NCBI GenBank assembly: GCA_964030475.1
Contig: CAXIPT010000025.1
Coordinates: forward strand, 146,507-210,506
DNA length: 64,000 nt
Origin: Tethya wilhelma
Lineage: Eukaryota > Porifera > Demospongiae > Tethyida > Tethyidae
Direction of reading: 5' to 3'
Position 1 is the first letter of the stretch; every line of letters begins with the position of its first letter. The position numbers and the translations under genes were made by a program. Positions 1-10,702 of the stretch are shown piece after piece. The notes under the pieces were generated by a model that was not told where the DNA came from, made no database searches, and saw nothing but the letters and a program-made list of their open reading frames with translations.

Positions 1-1422
1 GCCTGCTTCTCTTTCACGATGCTCTTGAAGAGGCTCTCCAGCTGGGGGTAATCATTGGGGGAGATCCCCTCATCATCAAGGTACATATCGTAGTAATATC
101 CCCCGTCAATTGGGGGGCCATAGCACAAACACCCCCCGTAGTGCAGCTCCATGGCCTCTCCCAGGATGTGGGCACTGGAGTGCCAGAACACCTGCTGACC
201 TGACGTAGGTTAAAACAAATAAAATATGATATCATTAGAAATTGATTTCCACAAGTACCTTCACAGTCTATCGATCTAGACCCCCCTTCCTCCTGTCACA
301 TGACAGGGGGAGAAAAATGGGTCTAGTTTGACAGACTAGTACCTTCATCATCGTCAAATTTGATGAGCTTGAGAGAGCAATCCTTCTCCAAGGGTCTGTC
401 CAGGTCCCAGAGGACATCATTGACCTGCAGGAGGGGGGGAGGGGGAGGGGGAAGGGCAACAGTCAGCCACGTGGCGTCAAGAACACACACACACACACAC
501 ACACACAGAGAGATGATTGGTTACCTTGGCAACGACAGTATTGTCTGCTAGTCCTTTGCTGCAGTGATCAAATGAAGTAACAAAAAAAAAGTTTTAGTTG
601 ACATGCTTCCGGTAATGAAGCAACCCCCCCCCCCAAGTACCTGATAGAAGATGCTATTTCATAAGGTGTGGTCTTCCAAGATTGACCTTCGACCACTTTG
701 CCATCAGGGAGAGTAACTTTGATTGGAAGTGGTTCTTTTGCTGAAGAGATGAACCAATCAAAACAAGTTAAACTGGTATATGCTGGCAATACCGTACAGT
801 GGGTAAATTTGGCAAATTGTTCTGTAAATTGCCGAACAGTTTTAATATGCACGCACACGCATTATAAGCAATGCAGCATGCAGAATTAAATCACTGATCA
901 TACTAAAATGCGAACTTGCCAAATTTACCCGCTATAATATGGTAGTTATTTTCTCTACGCTCCTTCAGTTAACAATGAAGATGAGAAGAGATAAATAAAA
1001 TCTGATGGATCAACTGATAAGAAGATAAAATTTAATCATAAGATAAGATAATCAACAATAATAATTATAAGAAATAATCAAAATTAATTATAAGATATAT
1101 CGTAAGATGAATCTGCGTGGATCAACTCACCAGCAATCATGGCATCGTAGTCTGCCTTGAGGCGATCGAACATCTCTATACGAGACTGGATGTAGGCCGG
1201 AGGGGGCTCTAGCCTGAGGGGACGTGCTGATGACGAGGCCTTGGCACTGTCCTTCAGAGAGGCCTTGGCCATCTTAGAGGTAACCTCTTGCTCCGATGAC
1301 ATTATTGAACTATGATGTAATGCCTTCCAATAATGACGTAAGCTGGTGTTGTTCCAGTGAAGTAGTCTCTTAGCAGTAGCAGTAGTTGGACGCACTGAAC
1401 TCACTCGACTAACCAACATCAA
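1..1422 (-). CDS. TARS1: Threonyl-tRNA synthetase, 5' part (gene runs off left edge)
   Basis: Class II aminoacyl-tRNA synthetase that charges tRNA-Thr. Five exons read in phase on the minus strand: 1422-1131, 740-641, 558-525, 424-343 and 199 to the window edge; all introns are GT-AG. Exons 2-4 encode the N-terminal TGS domain (ITLPDGK-type strand seen as [20 protein letters not shown], then [10 protein letters not shown] and [15 protein letters not shown]). Exon 5 opens the editing domain with the HSSAH motif ([17 protein letters not shown]) and [15 protein letters not shown]. Two in-frame ATGs exist: the first at 1422 adds a 40-residue Arg/Ser/Thr-rich, acid-free leader that resembles a mitochondrial presequence; the second at 1302 begins [10 protein letters not shown], typical of a cytosolic form. 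Catalytic and anticodon-binding domains lie outside the window. Divergent neighbour VPS28 starts 312 bp away. Identity is very secure; dual targeting is inference. Confidence 0.95.
792..942. mobile_element. Small TIR element (MITE) in TARS intron 1
   Basis: A 151-bp inverted-repeat element flanked by TA on both sides. Left end reads CCGTACAGTGGGTAAATTTG and the right end, reverse complemented, reads CCATATTATAGCGGGTAAAT; the shared core GGGTAAATTTGGCAA is then followed by different interiors. It sits wholly inside the intron between TARS exons 2 and 1. A degenerate relative (GCCAAATTTACCCACTATGCA) lies in a furin intron near 9,130-9,300. No coding capacity; mobilised by an unknown transposase of the TA-target class (inference). 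Confidence 0.7.
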
Positions 1423-1734
1423 TCAGTACATACCACACGTGGACCCGCGTCTCCAACCACTCAAGACTGATGGCGGTAGAAAATCCGTTAGAAAAAATGA
1501 CACAAGTGGAGCAAGGCTGACAAGAAAACCACAATCAGTAGAACGGCTTTGAAACTAGATGGCTTTCTTGTGCAATCCTTTATCAGTGCAATGGGTGCAT
1601 GCACAAGTAGTCCATGTGGTCGGATTTTATGAATTTCGTTTAATTAGAACAACATTGTTTACATCAAGTCATGTGACCTATATACGTAATGACGTCATTA
1701 TTGGGAATCAAGCACAAGATAAAGAAGAGTGAAG
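1423..1734. promoter_or_regulatory. Divergent TARS/VPS28 promoter with CRE box
   Basis: The 312 bp between the TARS ATG (minus) and the VPS28 ATG (plus) contain no ORF and must serve both genes. A perfect palindromic TGACGTCA (CRE/ATF-type site) lies at 1690-1697, followed at 1700-1704 by ATTGG (an inverted CCAAT box). It is 37 bp upstream of the VPS28 ATG. Transcription starts cannot be placed from sequence alone. Confidence 0.55.
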
Positions 1735-2412
1735 ATGAGTAATGTGCCGATGTTTTCTGGGGTGGGTGCTCACTACCAGCAACCCGTGGAGACGGAGAAG
1801 GCGCTAGAGGAGGTCAAACTGTACGAGAGTGCTCGAGAGAGAGAAGAATTCGACAACAGAGCTAACGTATTCGCGCTGATTCAGACAATACAGGCACTGG
1901 AAAAGGCCTACATAAAAGATGCTGTCAGTCCTCAGGACTACACGACACAGTGCAACTTGCTACTGGTTCAGTTCAATGCAGCCTTCAAGCTCATCAAGGG
2001 AGACTCCTTCCCAGACGTGGAGGCCTTTGCCAAACGTTACCTCCTCCACAGCCCGGCGGCCATTGAGAGGATCAAGGAAGGACGACCCATCACAGTCAAA
2101 GATGACCGAGGGAACGTCAGCAAGTCCATCGCAGAGATAGTGTCTCTCTTCATCACTGTCATGGACCGACTGAGGTTGGAAATCAAAGCCATGGACGAAC
2201 TTCATCCCGATGTGAAGGAACTGCACGAAACCATGAGCAGAATGAGTTCCCTGCCACCGACCTTCGAGGGAAGACTCAAGGTGAAGAAGTGGCTGGACTC
2301 CTTGAACGCCATGCAAGCCAGTGATGAGTTGTCAGAGGATCAAACAAGACAGATGTTATTTGATCTTGAGAGCGCTTATAACGACTTTAACCGTTTCTTA
2401 TCTCATACCTAG
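1735..2412 (+). CDS. VPS28: VPS28, ESCRT-I subunit (single exon)
   Basis: Encodes a 225-residue VPS28, close to the about 221 residues of the human protein. VPS28 is a core subunit of ESCRT-I, which sorts ubiquitinated cargo into multivesicular bodies; its N-terminal part binds TSG101/VPS37 and its C-terminal four-helix domain binds ESCRT-II. Visible family motifs: LYESAREREEFDNRANVFAL near residue 30, DAVSPQDYTTQCNLLLVQF in the N-terminal core, and KKWLDSLNAMQASDEL plus FDLESAYNDFNRFL in the C-terminal domain. I chose the ATG at 1735 (MSNVPMF); a GTG two codons upstream is not a plausible eukaryotic start. No intron is present, unlike its neighbours. It faces UTP15 tail to tail, with a UTP15 last-exon copy ending 57 bp downstream. 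Confidence 0.97.
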   Translation: MSNVPMFSGVGAHYQQPVETEKALEEVKLYESAREREEFDNRANVFALIQTIQALEKAYIKDAVSPQDYTTQCNLLLVQFNAAFKLIKGDSFPDVEAFAKRYLLHSPAAIERIKEGRPITVKDDRGNVSKSIAEIVSLFITVMDRLRLEIKAMDELHPDVKELHETMSRMSSLPPTFEGRLKVKKWLDSLNAMQASDELSEDQTRQMLFDLESAYNDFNRFLSHT

Positions 2413-2468
2413 TTGTATAATATTAGGTGTTTTTAATAATTAATGATAATTTATTGATCATGTGTTTA

Positions 2469-2689
2469 TCATGTGACCATAGCTGAATCAATTAAAGTGT
2501 TACTATTGGTAATGTCATGGGGTAGCCCCTGTCGTTGATGGGTCGTTGCTGCACACAGGATCATGTCCAACTGACCCAGCAGTTCAAAAGCATGGCTCTG
2601 AAATTGGACTTCACGATCAACTTTGACCTTTAGCACTTGAAAGAGAGCCTGTATAGTTTTTGATCGAGACAACAGCCCACCATATATAT
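2469..2689 (-). pseudogene. Extra copy of the last UTP15 exon
   Basis: A second copy of UTP15 exon 11 (see 3793-4013), with the same acceptor (TTAG at 2690-2693 on the minus strand), the same reading frame (KTIQALFQVLKVKVDREVQF, then ELLGQLDMILCAATT) and the same stop. The two copies differ by a few substitutions, mostly silent. No other UTP15 exon lies upstream of this copy before the N at 3157, so it cannot make a protein by itself. It most probably represents the same locus assembled twice (two overlapping contig ends or two haplotypes) rather than a real duplicated exon. Confidence 0.8.
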
Positions 2690-2892
2690 CTAAGAATGGA
2701 AATAAAAACGTTTAAATTATACATTCTTGTTTATTTAGCTACAATAAAATCAAAAAGTAATGGTGATACATCCAGCGACAGTGGCCCTAAACATCAAACT
2801 GATTTTTGCTATAATAATTATAACTGATTTTTGTTTTTAACTCTTTCTAAGAGATTTTTATCTAAGCAATTTTGTATCAAAGCCGTTTTCAT

Positions 2893-3146
2893 CAAAGCCC
2901 TAGCCCCTAGCTCCTAGCCTCTATTCCCTAGCCCCTATAATGCCTAGCCGTAGCCCCTAACGCCTAGCCCTAGCCTCTATTTCCTAGCCCCTAACGCCTA
3001 GCCCTAGCCTCTATTTCCTAGCCCCTATAATGCCTAGCCGTAGCCCCTAACGCCTAGCCCTAGCCTCTATTTCCTAGCCCCTAACGCCTAGCCCTAGCCT
3101 CTATTTCCTAGCCCCTAACGCCTAGCCCTAGCCCTAGCCTTAGACT
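2893..3146. repeat. CCTAGC minisatellite, first copy
   Basis: Degenerate tandem array of blocks such as CCTAGCCCTAGCC, CCTCTATTTCCTAG and CCCCTAACGCCTAG. It is homologous to the array at 4197-4430, which lies in the last UTP15 intron. It runs almost to the single N at 3157. The array superficially recalls telomeric CCCTAA but the main hexamer is CCCTAG and it lies inside a gene. Confidence 0.85.
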
Positions 3147-3156
3147 TGGAAAAAAA

Positions 3157-3157
3157 N
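3157..3157. other. Single N that looks like a contig join
   Basis: An isolated N. To its left the sequence ends in GCCTTAGACTTGGAAAAA, which matches about 4416-4436 downstream. To its right it starts with CGAGAGAGAGAAGAATTCGA, which matches 1834 onward upstream. The tail of the left segment and the head of the right segment therefore represent the same 1.3 kb, the pattern expected where two overlapping contigs were butted together. Confidence 0.7.
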
Positions 3158-3736
3158 CGAGAGAGAGAAGAATTCGACAACAGAGCTAACGTATTCGCGC
3201 TGATTCAGACAATACAGGCACTGGAAAAGGCCTACATAAAAGATGCTGTCAGTCCTCAGGACTACACGACACAGTGCAACTTGCTACTGGTTCAGTTCAA
3301 TGCAGCCTTCAAGCTCATCAAGGGAGACTCCTTCCCAGACGTGGAGGCCTTTGCCAAACGTTACCTCCTCCACAGCCCGGCGGCCATTGAGAGGATCAAG
3401 GAGGGACGACCCATCACAGTCAAAGACGACCGAGGGAACGTCAGCAAGTCCATCGCAGAGATAGTGTCTCTCTTCATCACTGTCATGGACCGACTGAGGT
3501 TGGAGATAAAGGCCATGGATGAACTTCATCCCGACGTGAAGGAACTGCATGAGACCATGAGCAGAATGAGTTCCCTACCACCAACCTTTGAGGGAAGACT
3601 CAAGGTGAAGAAGTGGCTGGACTCCTTGAACGCCATGCAAGCCAGTGATGAGTTGTCAGAGGATCAAACAAGACAGATGTTATTTGATCTTGAGAGCGCT
3701 TATAATGACTTTAACCGTTTCTTATCTCATACCTAG
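3158..3736 (+). pseudogene. 5'-truncated second copy of VPS28
   Basis: Identical in frame to VPS28 codons from the EREEFDNRANVF region to the stop, at a constant offset of 1324 bp from 1834-2412 with no indels. Differences are scattered substitutions, nearly all at third positions. It lacks the first 33 codons, a start codon and the promoter, because it begins directly after the N at 3157. A 5'-truncated gene duplicate is possible, but the breakpoint at an N makes an unmerged allelic or overlapping contig the better explanation. Confidence 0.8.
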
Positions 3737-3792
3737 TTGTATAATATTAGGTGTTTTTAATAATTAATGATAATTTATTGATCATGTGTTTA

Positions 3793-4997
3793 TCATGTGA
3801 CCATAGCTGAATCAATTAAAGTGTTACTATTAGTAATGTCATGGGGTAGCCCCTGTCGTTGATGGGTCGTTGCTGCACACAGGATCATGTCCAGCTGACC
3901 CAGCAGTTCAAAGGCATGGCTCTGAAATTGGACTTCACGATCAACTTTGACCTTTAGCACTTGAAAGAGAGCCTGTATAGTTTTTGATCGAGACAACAGC
4001 CCACCGTATATATCTAAGAATGGAAATAAAAATGTTTAAATTATACATTCTTGTTTATTTAGCTACAATAAAATCAAAAGTAATGGTGATACATTCAGCG
4101 ACAGTGGCCCTAAACATCAAACTGATTTTTGTTTTTAACCCTTAATTTCTAAGAGATTTTTATCTAAGCAATTTTGTATCAAAGCCGTTTTCATCAAAGC
4201 CCTAGCCCCTAGCTCCTAGCCTCTATTCCCTAGCCCCTCATGCCTAGCCGTAGCCCCTCTATTCCCTAGCCCCTATAACGCCTAGCCCTAGCCCCTATAA
4301 TGCCTAGCCCTAGCCCTAGCCCCTAACGCCTAGCCCTAGCCTCTATTTCCTAGCCCCTATAATGCCTAGCCCTAGCCTCTATTCCCAGCCCCTAATACCT
4401 AGCCCTAGCCTAGCCCTAGCCTTAGACTTGGAAAAAGATGAAAATGACTTAGACTAAAACCCCTTAGACAAAATAAAAATCCCTTACATGTAAATGACTT
4501 TGGAAATCCCTTAGAAAGGGTTAAAAAATAGCTTAGATAAAAAAATCAGTTAGCAAAATCAGTTTGAACCTTCTGGGCCACCGTATCCAGCTACAACATC
4601 ACAAGCTATAATATAATAATTTCTGACCTGCCACCATGTCACATATGTGAAGCAGTAGAGGAGCAAATCTTGGCTTTGTCATGTTCCGTGAGAGGTACTT
4701 GAGGAGGGGGAACAGCTCCTCTTCATTCCTGCCAGAGAGAGCTATGGAGAGACCGTCTCTTCTACTCAACTCTTGCAGCAGGGAGTAGACTATGACTGGT
4801 TTACCAGCACCTTGGTGCTGAGACAAGAAATAAATTATTAAACAAAGGACCAAGAGAAGACAGGGATGAAGTACTGCTCTGATGTTCAGCTCACCTGCAA
4901 TGCAGCATCCAAAGCATTCTTGTACTTAAACTTCTTCAAGAACTTCTCATATGGCTGAAGTCGCTTCTTCTTAGGAACATTCACCACAAACTCTTCC

Positions 4998-5045
<48 letters not shown>

Positions 5046-6295
5046 CATCAACACTGACCATTTCTATTGCTAGTGCAGAAAGTTTCATTTTAAAGAAAAT
5101 TTTACTTCCCAATACTAGAAGTGACTATAGCACGACTCACTGCTGATGGTTTGTAGGACTTTCCTCTAACAAAATAGCGATAAGTGCCTCCCCTTGGTGC
5201 CAGGGAGGTGGGCGTGGCATCATCCTTCCTCTGGGGACGACACTGGATCGATAGGAGCTTGGTTGTCATGGCAACCACAAGATGAGTATCCAATGGCTGT
5301 AATAATAGGGTGGTACTATAATTAGTGCATCTAATTAAAATACACACACACACAGAGAGAGCTTACAGACATGGCCATGCTGAGGATTGGAGCGGGATAG
5401 GTCATACTATGAGTCACATGATAGTCCTCCACACTGTACACCCTCAGCTGCCTGAGATAATGTCAGAGGAGGAGATACAACAGCCACAGCATCATGGTGT
5501 ACCAATAAAGAGACTGAGAATATTATTGCATCACAGCAATAATAATATATAAATGCTATTCTTGATCACAATAACACACATTAAAAATGCCAGCTCAGCA
5601 TGATAGATAGCTGTTGTATATCCTCTCATCTAAATCACATGACAATCACATGATCCACTCACTTGTCCAGTCCTCCAGATAGCAGCCTGTGTCCACTGCC
5701 ATCAAAGCTCAATGATGTAATGGTCTTTTGATGATGAGAGAAGCCCATCAGCTGTCTCCCTCCGGCCACGAGATCCCACACCTTGATAGCATTTCCCCCA
5801 GCAGCCACGCCCACTCCACCAGAGGGGAACAGCAGACACGCCTCCAGAGGTCTGTCATCCTGGCACACCAGCACACACTCCCCCGTCCTGGCATCCCATA
5901 GCCTGAGGGTGTGGTCGTAGGAGGCGGACAGGAGGATGTCGTTAGTAGAGGGGCTGGGCACCAACACCCGGACATAGTCCTACAGGGAGAGGGGGGTATG
6001 TATCCATATATGGAAGTATAACAAAGGATGACCTTTGACCTCGTGGCCTCTGAAAGTGGTGAGACTGGTCTCCGTTGAGAGATCCCACAGTCGTACCGTA
6101 GTGTCGTCAGAGGAAGACCACACCCATAAGCCATCTTGGGAGAAACGGACAGCTCTGGTTGGTCTGTTGGAAGTGAACAGCGACACTCACTGAACAATCA
6201 GAACACACACAGAGAGAGAGGGGGTGGATGCTTACTTTACGTGACCTTTGTACTGTCTGAGAATAGCTCGGCTGTTGAGATCAAACACCTGCAAG

Positions 6296-6378
<83 letters not shown>

Positions 6379-6948
6379 ATCACAGCACAGATCAAATGCT
6401 GCAATTGTATCATTAAAAATGGAAAGGAAATCCTAGTGTACTAGGAAACCTTTATGACCTTTAGCCTAACCTTGACTACTCCATCTTCACTTCCAGCTGC
6501 TAGTAGTCTTCCGTCGCCACGGAAACACCCACTGTAAGCTGCTTCATTGAATCGTGAGATGGTCTTCTTCACCTGATTGGTGACTGCACTGTACACCAGC
6601 ACCTACAGACACACACACACATCTTATGCCACAGGTCAGGCAATAGAGGCTACTCTTACCCTGGTGCCACTGGTCACAGCGAAGTCATGAGGTTGGGCTC
6701 TTGAGAAGTGTATGCTGGTAGCTACACTGTGATCCTTGCACGTGAGAGGGTGCTGCAAGGAACAGCATCGTCAGTCATAAATTATATGAGTGACAACTAA
6801 CAAAGTACAGCCATAATTATCTTGCCATCAATGATTCATACGAGGTTCTAGTCACCTGAAATTTGCTCCAGAACTTCTCCTCGCTGTTGTCTCGTGAGCT
6901 GAGCTTTGGAAATCTCTTTATTGCCAACTTCTTGAACGAATGCTCCAT
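3793..6948 (-). CDS. UTP15: UTP15, U3 snoRNA-associated WD40 protein (complete)
   Basis: Eleven exons on the minus strand encode 521 residues (human about 518): 6948-6856, 6752-6660, 6602-6471, 6288-6236, 6163-6040, 5979-5663, 5451-5367, 5296-5141, 4996-4895, 4817-4628, 4013-3793. All phases join. UTP15 is a t-UTP subunit of the small-subunit processome needed for rDNA transcription and 18S pre-rRNA processing in the nucleolus. WD40 repeats span roughly residues 45-330: DGRLLAAGSEDGVVKVFDL, SSDDTTVRLWDLS, LSASYDHTLRLWDARTGEC, GNAIKVWDLVAGG, GHRLLSGGLDKQLRVYS. The C-terminal UTP15 domain follows, with SRRDGLSIALSGRNEEEL, YLSRNMTKPRFAPLLLHI and VDREVQFQSHAFELLGQLDM. The exon 4 donor is GTAAGC at 6235 rather than the GT five bases upstream, because only this keeps frame and gives GHVKPTRAVRF. 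The exon 5 donor GTCAAA is weak. Start MEHSFKKLAIKRFP. Divergent from furin. Confidence 0.95.
4197..4430. repeat. CCTAGC minisatellite in the last UTP15 intron
   Basis: Tandem blocks CCTAGCCCTAGCC, CCCCTATAATGCC and CCTCTATTCCC inside the 614-bp intron between UTP15 exons 10 and 11. It differs in block order and number from the copy at 2893-3146, as expected for alleles of a minisatellite. Confidence 0.85.
4999..5041. repeat. (GA)n microsatellite in UTP15 intron
   Basis: Uninterrupted AG dinucleotides directly next to the acceptor of UTP15 exon 9. On the transcribed strand this is a (CT)n tract, so it doubles as the polypyrimidine tract of that splice site. Confidence 0.9.
6297..6374. repeat. 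(GA)n microsatellite in UTP15 intron 3
   Basis: AG repeat with one AAAG interruption, lying just upstream of the exon 4 acceptor on the transcribed strand, where it reads as (CT)n. Confidence 0.9.
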
Positions 6949-7168
6949 AATCTGACAGTTTGGACAGACCACGTGGTTATTTGACGACCATTACCACATC
7001 GTGACGTCATAATTTGTTTTGACCCAAAAATCTCAACTTCGATTTCCGGATTGATTGTTGAAGGAGACAATGACTTTAGTTTATTGTCGTGTGTATCAGA
7101 CGTAGTCTCTTCCCAATTCTTCATGTTTGTTTCAAGAATTCGTAGATTTTATCTCTAGTTATTTTAAA
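6949..7168. promoter_or_regulatory. Divergent UTP15/furin promoter with CRE and E-box
   Basis: Only 220 bp separate the UTP15 ATG (minus) and the furin ATG (plus). The interval holds a perfect TGACGTCA at 7002-7009 and a CACGTG E-box at 6970-6975. The CRE-type octamer also occurs in the TARS/VPS28 promoter (1690-1697). Confidence 0.55.
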
Positions 7169-7989
7169 ATGTTCAATTCTCTGTTAGTGTGTGTTCTTGT
7201 GTGTGTGTCCGCCTCTCACCAGTCTCAGTCTTCGTCGGACGAGCTGGTGGTCTTCTCCAACAGCTGGGCCGTGGAGCTGAAGGGAGGGGAACAGGCTGCT
7301 CGAGAACTAGCCAAGAAACACGGCTTCCTCTACAAAGGACAGGTGAGGTGTCACTAACAGAAATAATTTTACAGAGATACTATATAACATGTTGCAAATT
7401 TGTAACTTAAGCATGAAGCTCTACATGTTTAAAGAATCTCTCTCTCTGTGCGTGTCTGCAGGTTGGTGGTTTGGATGGGGTCTATCATTTCGTGCACGAG
7501 GACTTGCCCACCAGAGAGAGGAGAAGTGCGAGGACCCTTCACCCCAAGCACCACGACTTGATCTCGGAGGAACATGTTAGTGTGCATAATTGGTTGCCAT
7601 AGCAATATATTAGTTGCTACAGTATGTTATGTGTGTGTGTGTGTGTGCCAGGGACGCTAATTGGGGTACCCAGTACCTCTGTAGACTGGAATGCAACAAG
7701 CCATGCCTAAACAGTTCATGAATTATGCATATTGCGTCTGTATTGCTGGACCCACCCATAGCGCCATAGCGATGAATGTGACACGATGTTTTCTTGTAAT
7801 TTAGCTGGCGTGGTGTTGTCAAACAGAGCAGGGTCATGGTGTGTGTGTGTGTTTCAATGTTTACAGGTGACTTTTGTGGAGCAACAGGTGGTCAAGAGTC
7901 GTGTCAAGAGAGACGGAGCAGCGTTTGTCTATGCCCCTCCGACTGACACCCGCTGGAAAGACCAGTGGTACCTGGTGAGGTTGTGAGCT

Positions 7990-8037
<48 letters not shown>

Positions 8038-8038
8038 N

Positions 8039-8094
<56 letters not shown>

Positions 8095-8517
8095 CTGGGA
8101 AATTCAACCTGTGGCTTCCATTTGGAACCTTGTTGTGTAAACCATAATGTTTTAGCTGAAAGGACAAGGGGGCTGACCAGCTGCATGTGGTGAATTATGA
8201 CATCATCTCTCTCCCTCCCCCCTAGCATCGTAGCAGTGGCCATCACATGAATGTGGAGCTGGTATGGGAACAGGACATCATTGGAAGGAACTCTGTGGTC
8301 TCCATTCTCGATGATGGATTGGAACACAGCCATCCTGATCTCCATGACAACTATGTGAGTTGAGGAAATGACCAGTCAATAATTTATTGAGAAAGAGTTT
8401 CACTGTGTGATGAAAGTATTTCCTGCATTAAGAAAAAAATATTATTGCAACAACAAGTTGAAACTAGGTTATTTAATGTTTGTTCAACTATTTCCAAATC
8501 TGCATTCAAAAAGGTTT

Positions 8518-8559
<42 letters not shown>

Positions 8560-10654
8560 TCCCTCCCCAAGGATCCTGATGCTAGCTATGATTTCAACGA
8601 CCATGATGGTGACCCATTTCCCCGCTATGATCCGACCAATGAGAACAAGCACGGCACTCGTTGTGCCGGGGAGGTGGCTGCTAATAGGAATGGCAGGTGT
8701 GGAGTGGGGGCAGCTTATGGTGCAAAGGTCGGAGGTCAGTTGACATAAGTGTTAACAAGAGTACATAATTTTGTACTCTTGGTGTTGAAAGTGAAGTTGT
8801 TTGTGAGTGTGCTAATGCAGCCTCCTCAGCTAACCTCATCCAACCTAACCTGACCTGCTGTCAGAGCAGCAGCAGCTGTTGCAGTGTGTGTTGTGGTTGC
8901 AGTGACAGCTGTAGACTAACTACTGCTAATGTTGTTTCCTTGTCAAGTGGCACATGCACACTTACTAGCCAACCTATTGTGAAGGATGAGCCCTGGGAAG
9001 AGGCTAAGCCAACCTAACTAGTTAACCAGCTAGACACACAAACTGTGTTAGTTCTGTCTAGCTTAGGCTAGTCTGGAGGTGGGGGTTGATTTTAAAGATG
9101 TTAGTTAGCATTAGACCTTCTAACTCAATGAGGCTTAAAATTTGGCAAATTCCCATTTTAACATCATTGGCAATTGTAAACTTGGGGATTTAATTCCACA
9201 CGTTGCATTGTTTATTTGAGAATATAACTATTTGACGATTTGAAGAATAATTTGCCAATTCACCAAATTTAATTCTTGCCAAATTTACCCACTATGCAAT
9301 AATAAAAGACAGCTTCTGATTGATAAAGTTACTAGCTAGTCTTCTCCCCAGGAAGACCTCTCTCTCTCCTGGCATGCATGTGGTGGTGTGGCCAGTCTAA
9401 GAGTTTATCTTATCAGTATTCATTGGCCCCTCCCCCTTCTCATGTGCAGGTGTCCGTATGTTGGATGGTGACATCACTGATGTGGTGGAGGCCAGCTCTC
9501 TCTCCCTCAACCCCCAGCACATTGAGATCTATAGCAGCTCCTGGGGGCCCAACGATGATGGGAGGACAGTCGATGGACCCGGGAGGCTCGCCAAGAAGGC
9601 CTTCCAAGATGGAATTGACAAGGTTAGGGAAATAGCAGGGTGTACCGTAGGTTGGGAGATTTTAACAGGTCAAAATTATTCATTGATTATTATTACAAAA
9701 TTCAAAGATTTCTGATATCTGGTAATAGGTCGTATTGCTGGATGGTTGAATAACTCTCTCACTCATTTACACACCCTCACACACACACACCCTCACGCCC
9801 TCACCCCTCACAGGGTCGTGGTGGTCTGGGCTCCATCTTTGTGTGGGCAGCTGGTAATGGCGGTCGTGCCAGTGACAGCTGCAACTGTGATGGCTACGCT
9901 GTGAGTCCCTTCACCATCTCCGTGGGGTCGGCCAGTGAGGGAGACAAGAAGCCGTGGTACCTGGAGGTGTGCTCCTCCACCCTCGCCTCCACCTACAGCA
10001 GTGGGGGGGCCAGAGAGAAACAGATTGTGAGTTGGGTGGCATACATCACCACTATTACCATAATGTATGCATATCTCCAATTTTCATGGTGCAAAAAGTT
10101 TGTAAAAATCCTGTCGTTTTACTATCAAAATTAAGTTTTATGAATCACGATGTCTAAAATCATACCGGTAATATACCACTTACTAAATTTTTTAATTCAC
10201 GAAATTATTGTTTGGAAAATTTGGAGTTGTACGATAGTTGAGAATGCCTGGTCTATTGAGGTGGACTCTTTTTTCTGTGGCAAATCAGGGGTAGTCTGCA
10301 TGCTAATTTTTCACATGGTTATTTAATTTGTCCAAATGTTTATAAATCCTTAGCAGTTGTAATGTAAATATATTATCGTGAGATTTTGGAATACATATCA
10401 GTGCTGTCTTGATTAGTGTTAATTGATAACAGCTTCTCTCTCTCTCTCTCGGCAGGTGAGCACCGACATCCACCATGTGTGCACCAACAGTCACACTGGG
10501 ACCAGTGCAGCCGCCCCACTGGCAGCTGGCATACTAGCACTGGCTCTGGAGGCAAAGTGAGTAAGAGAGAGAGAAGAAGTCTTATTACTAGCAAGACCTT
10601 TGGTTGCACTCTCTGGATAATATGTAGACCTTGTTTGAACTTGTCACTCACACA

Positions 10655-10702
<48 letters not shown>

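Noticed and set aside
1729..1734. GTG start two codons upstream of VPS28
   Set aside because: Eukaryotic translation from GTG is not expected; the ATG at 1735 has normal spacing and gives the usual protein length.
2893..4430. Telomeric repeat array
   Set aside because: The main unit is CCCTAG and the array lies within an intron between coding exons, so it is a minisatellite rather than a chromosome end.
5360..5552. Plus-strand open frames over UTP15 exons
   Set aside because: They overlap conserved minus-strand WD40 exons and show no family motif; they are antisense shadows.
6237..6241. Alternative UTP15 exon 4 donor at GTAAAG
   Set aside because: It leaves phase 0, which is incompatible with the only good exon 5 acceptor; the GTAAGC five bases downstream restores the frame and the WD40 sequence.
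6136..6444. Long Arg-Glu repeat open frame on the plus strand
   Set aside because: It is the translation of a (GA)n microsatellite, not a gene. The same applies to similar frames near 44,200 and 46,200.
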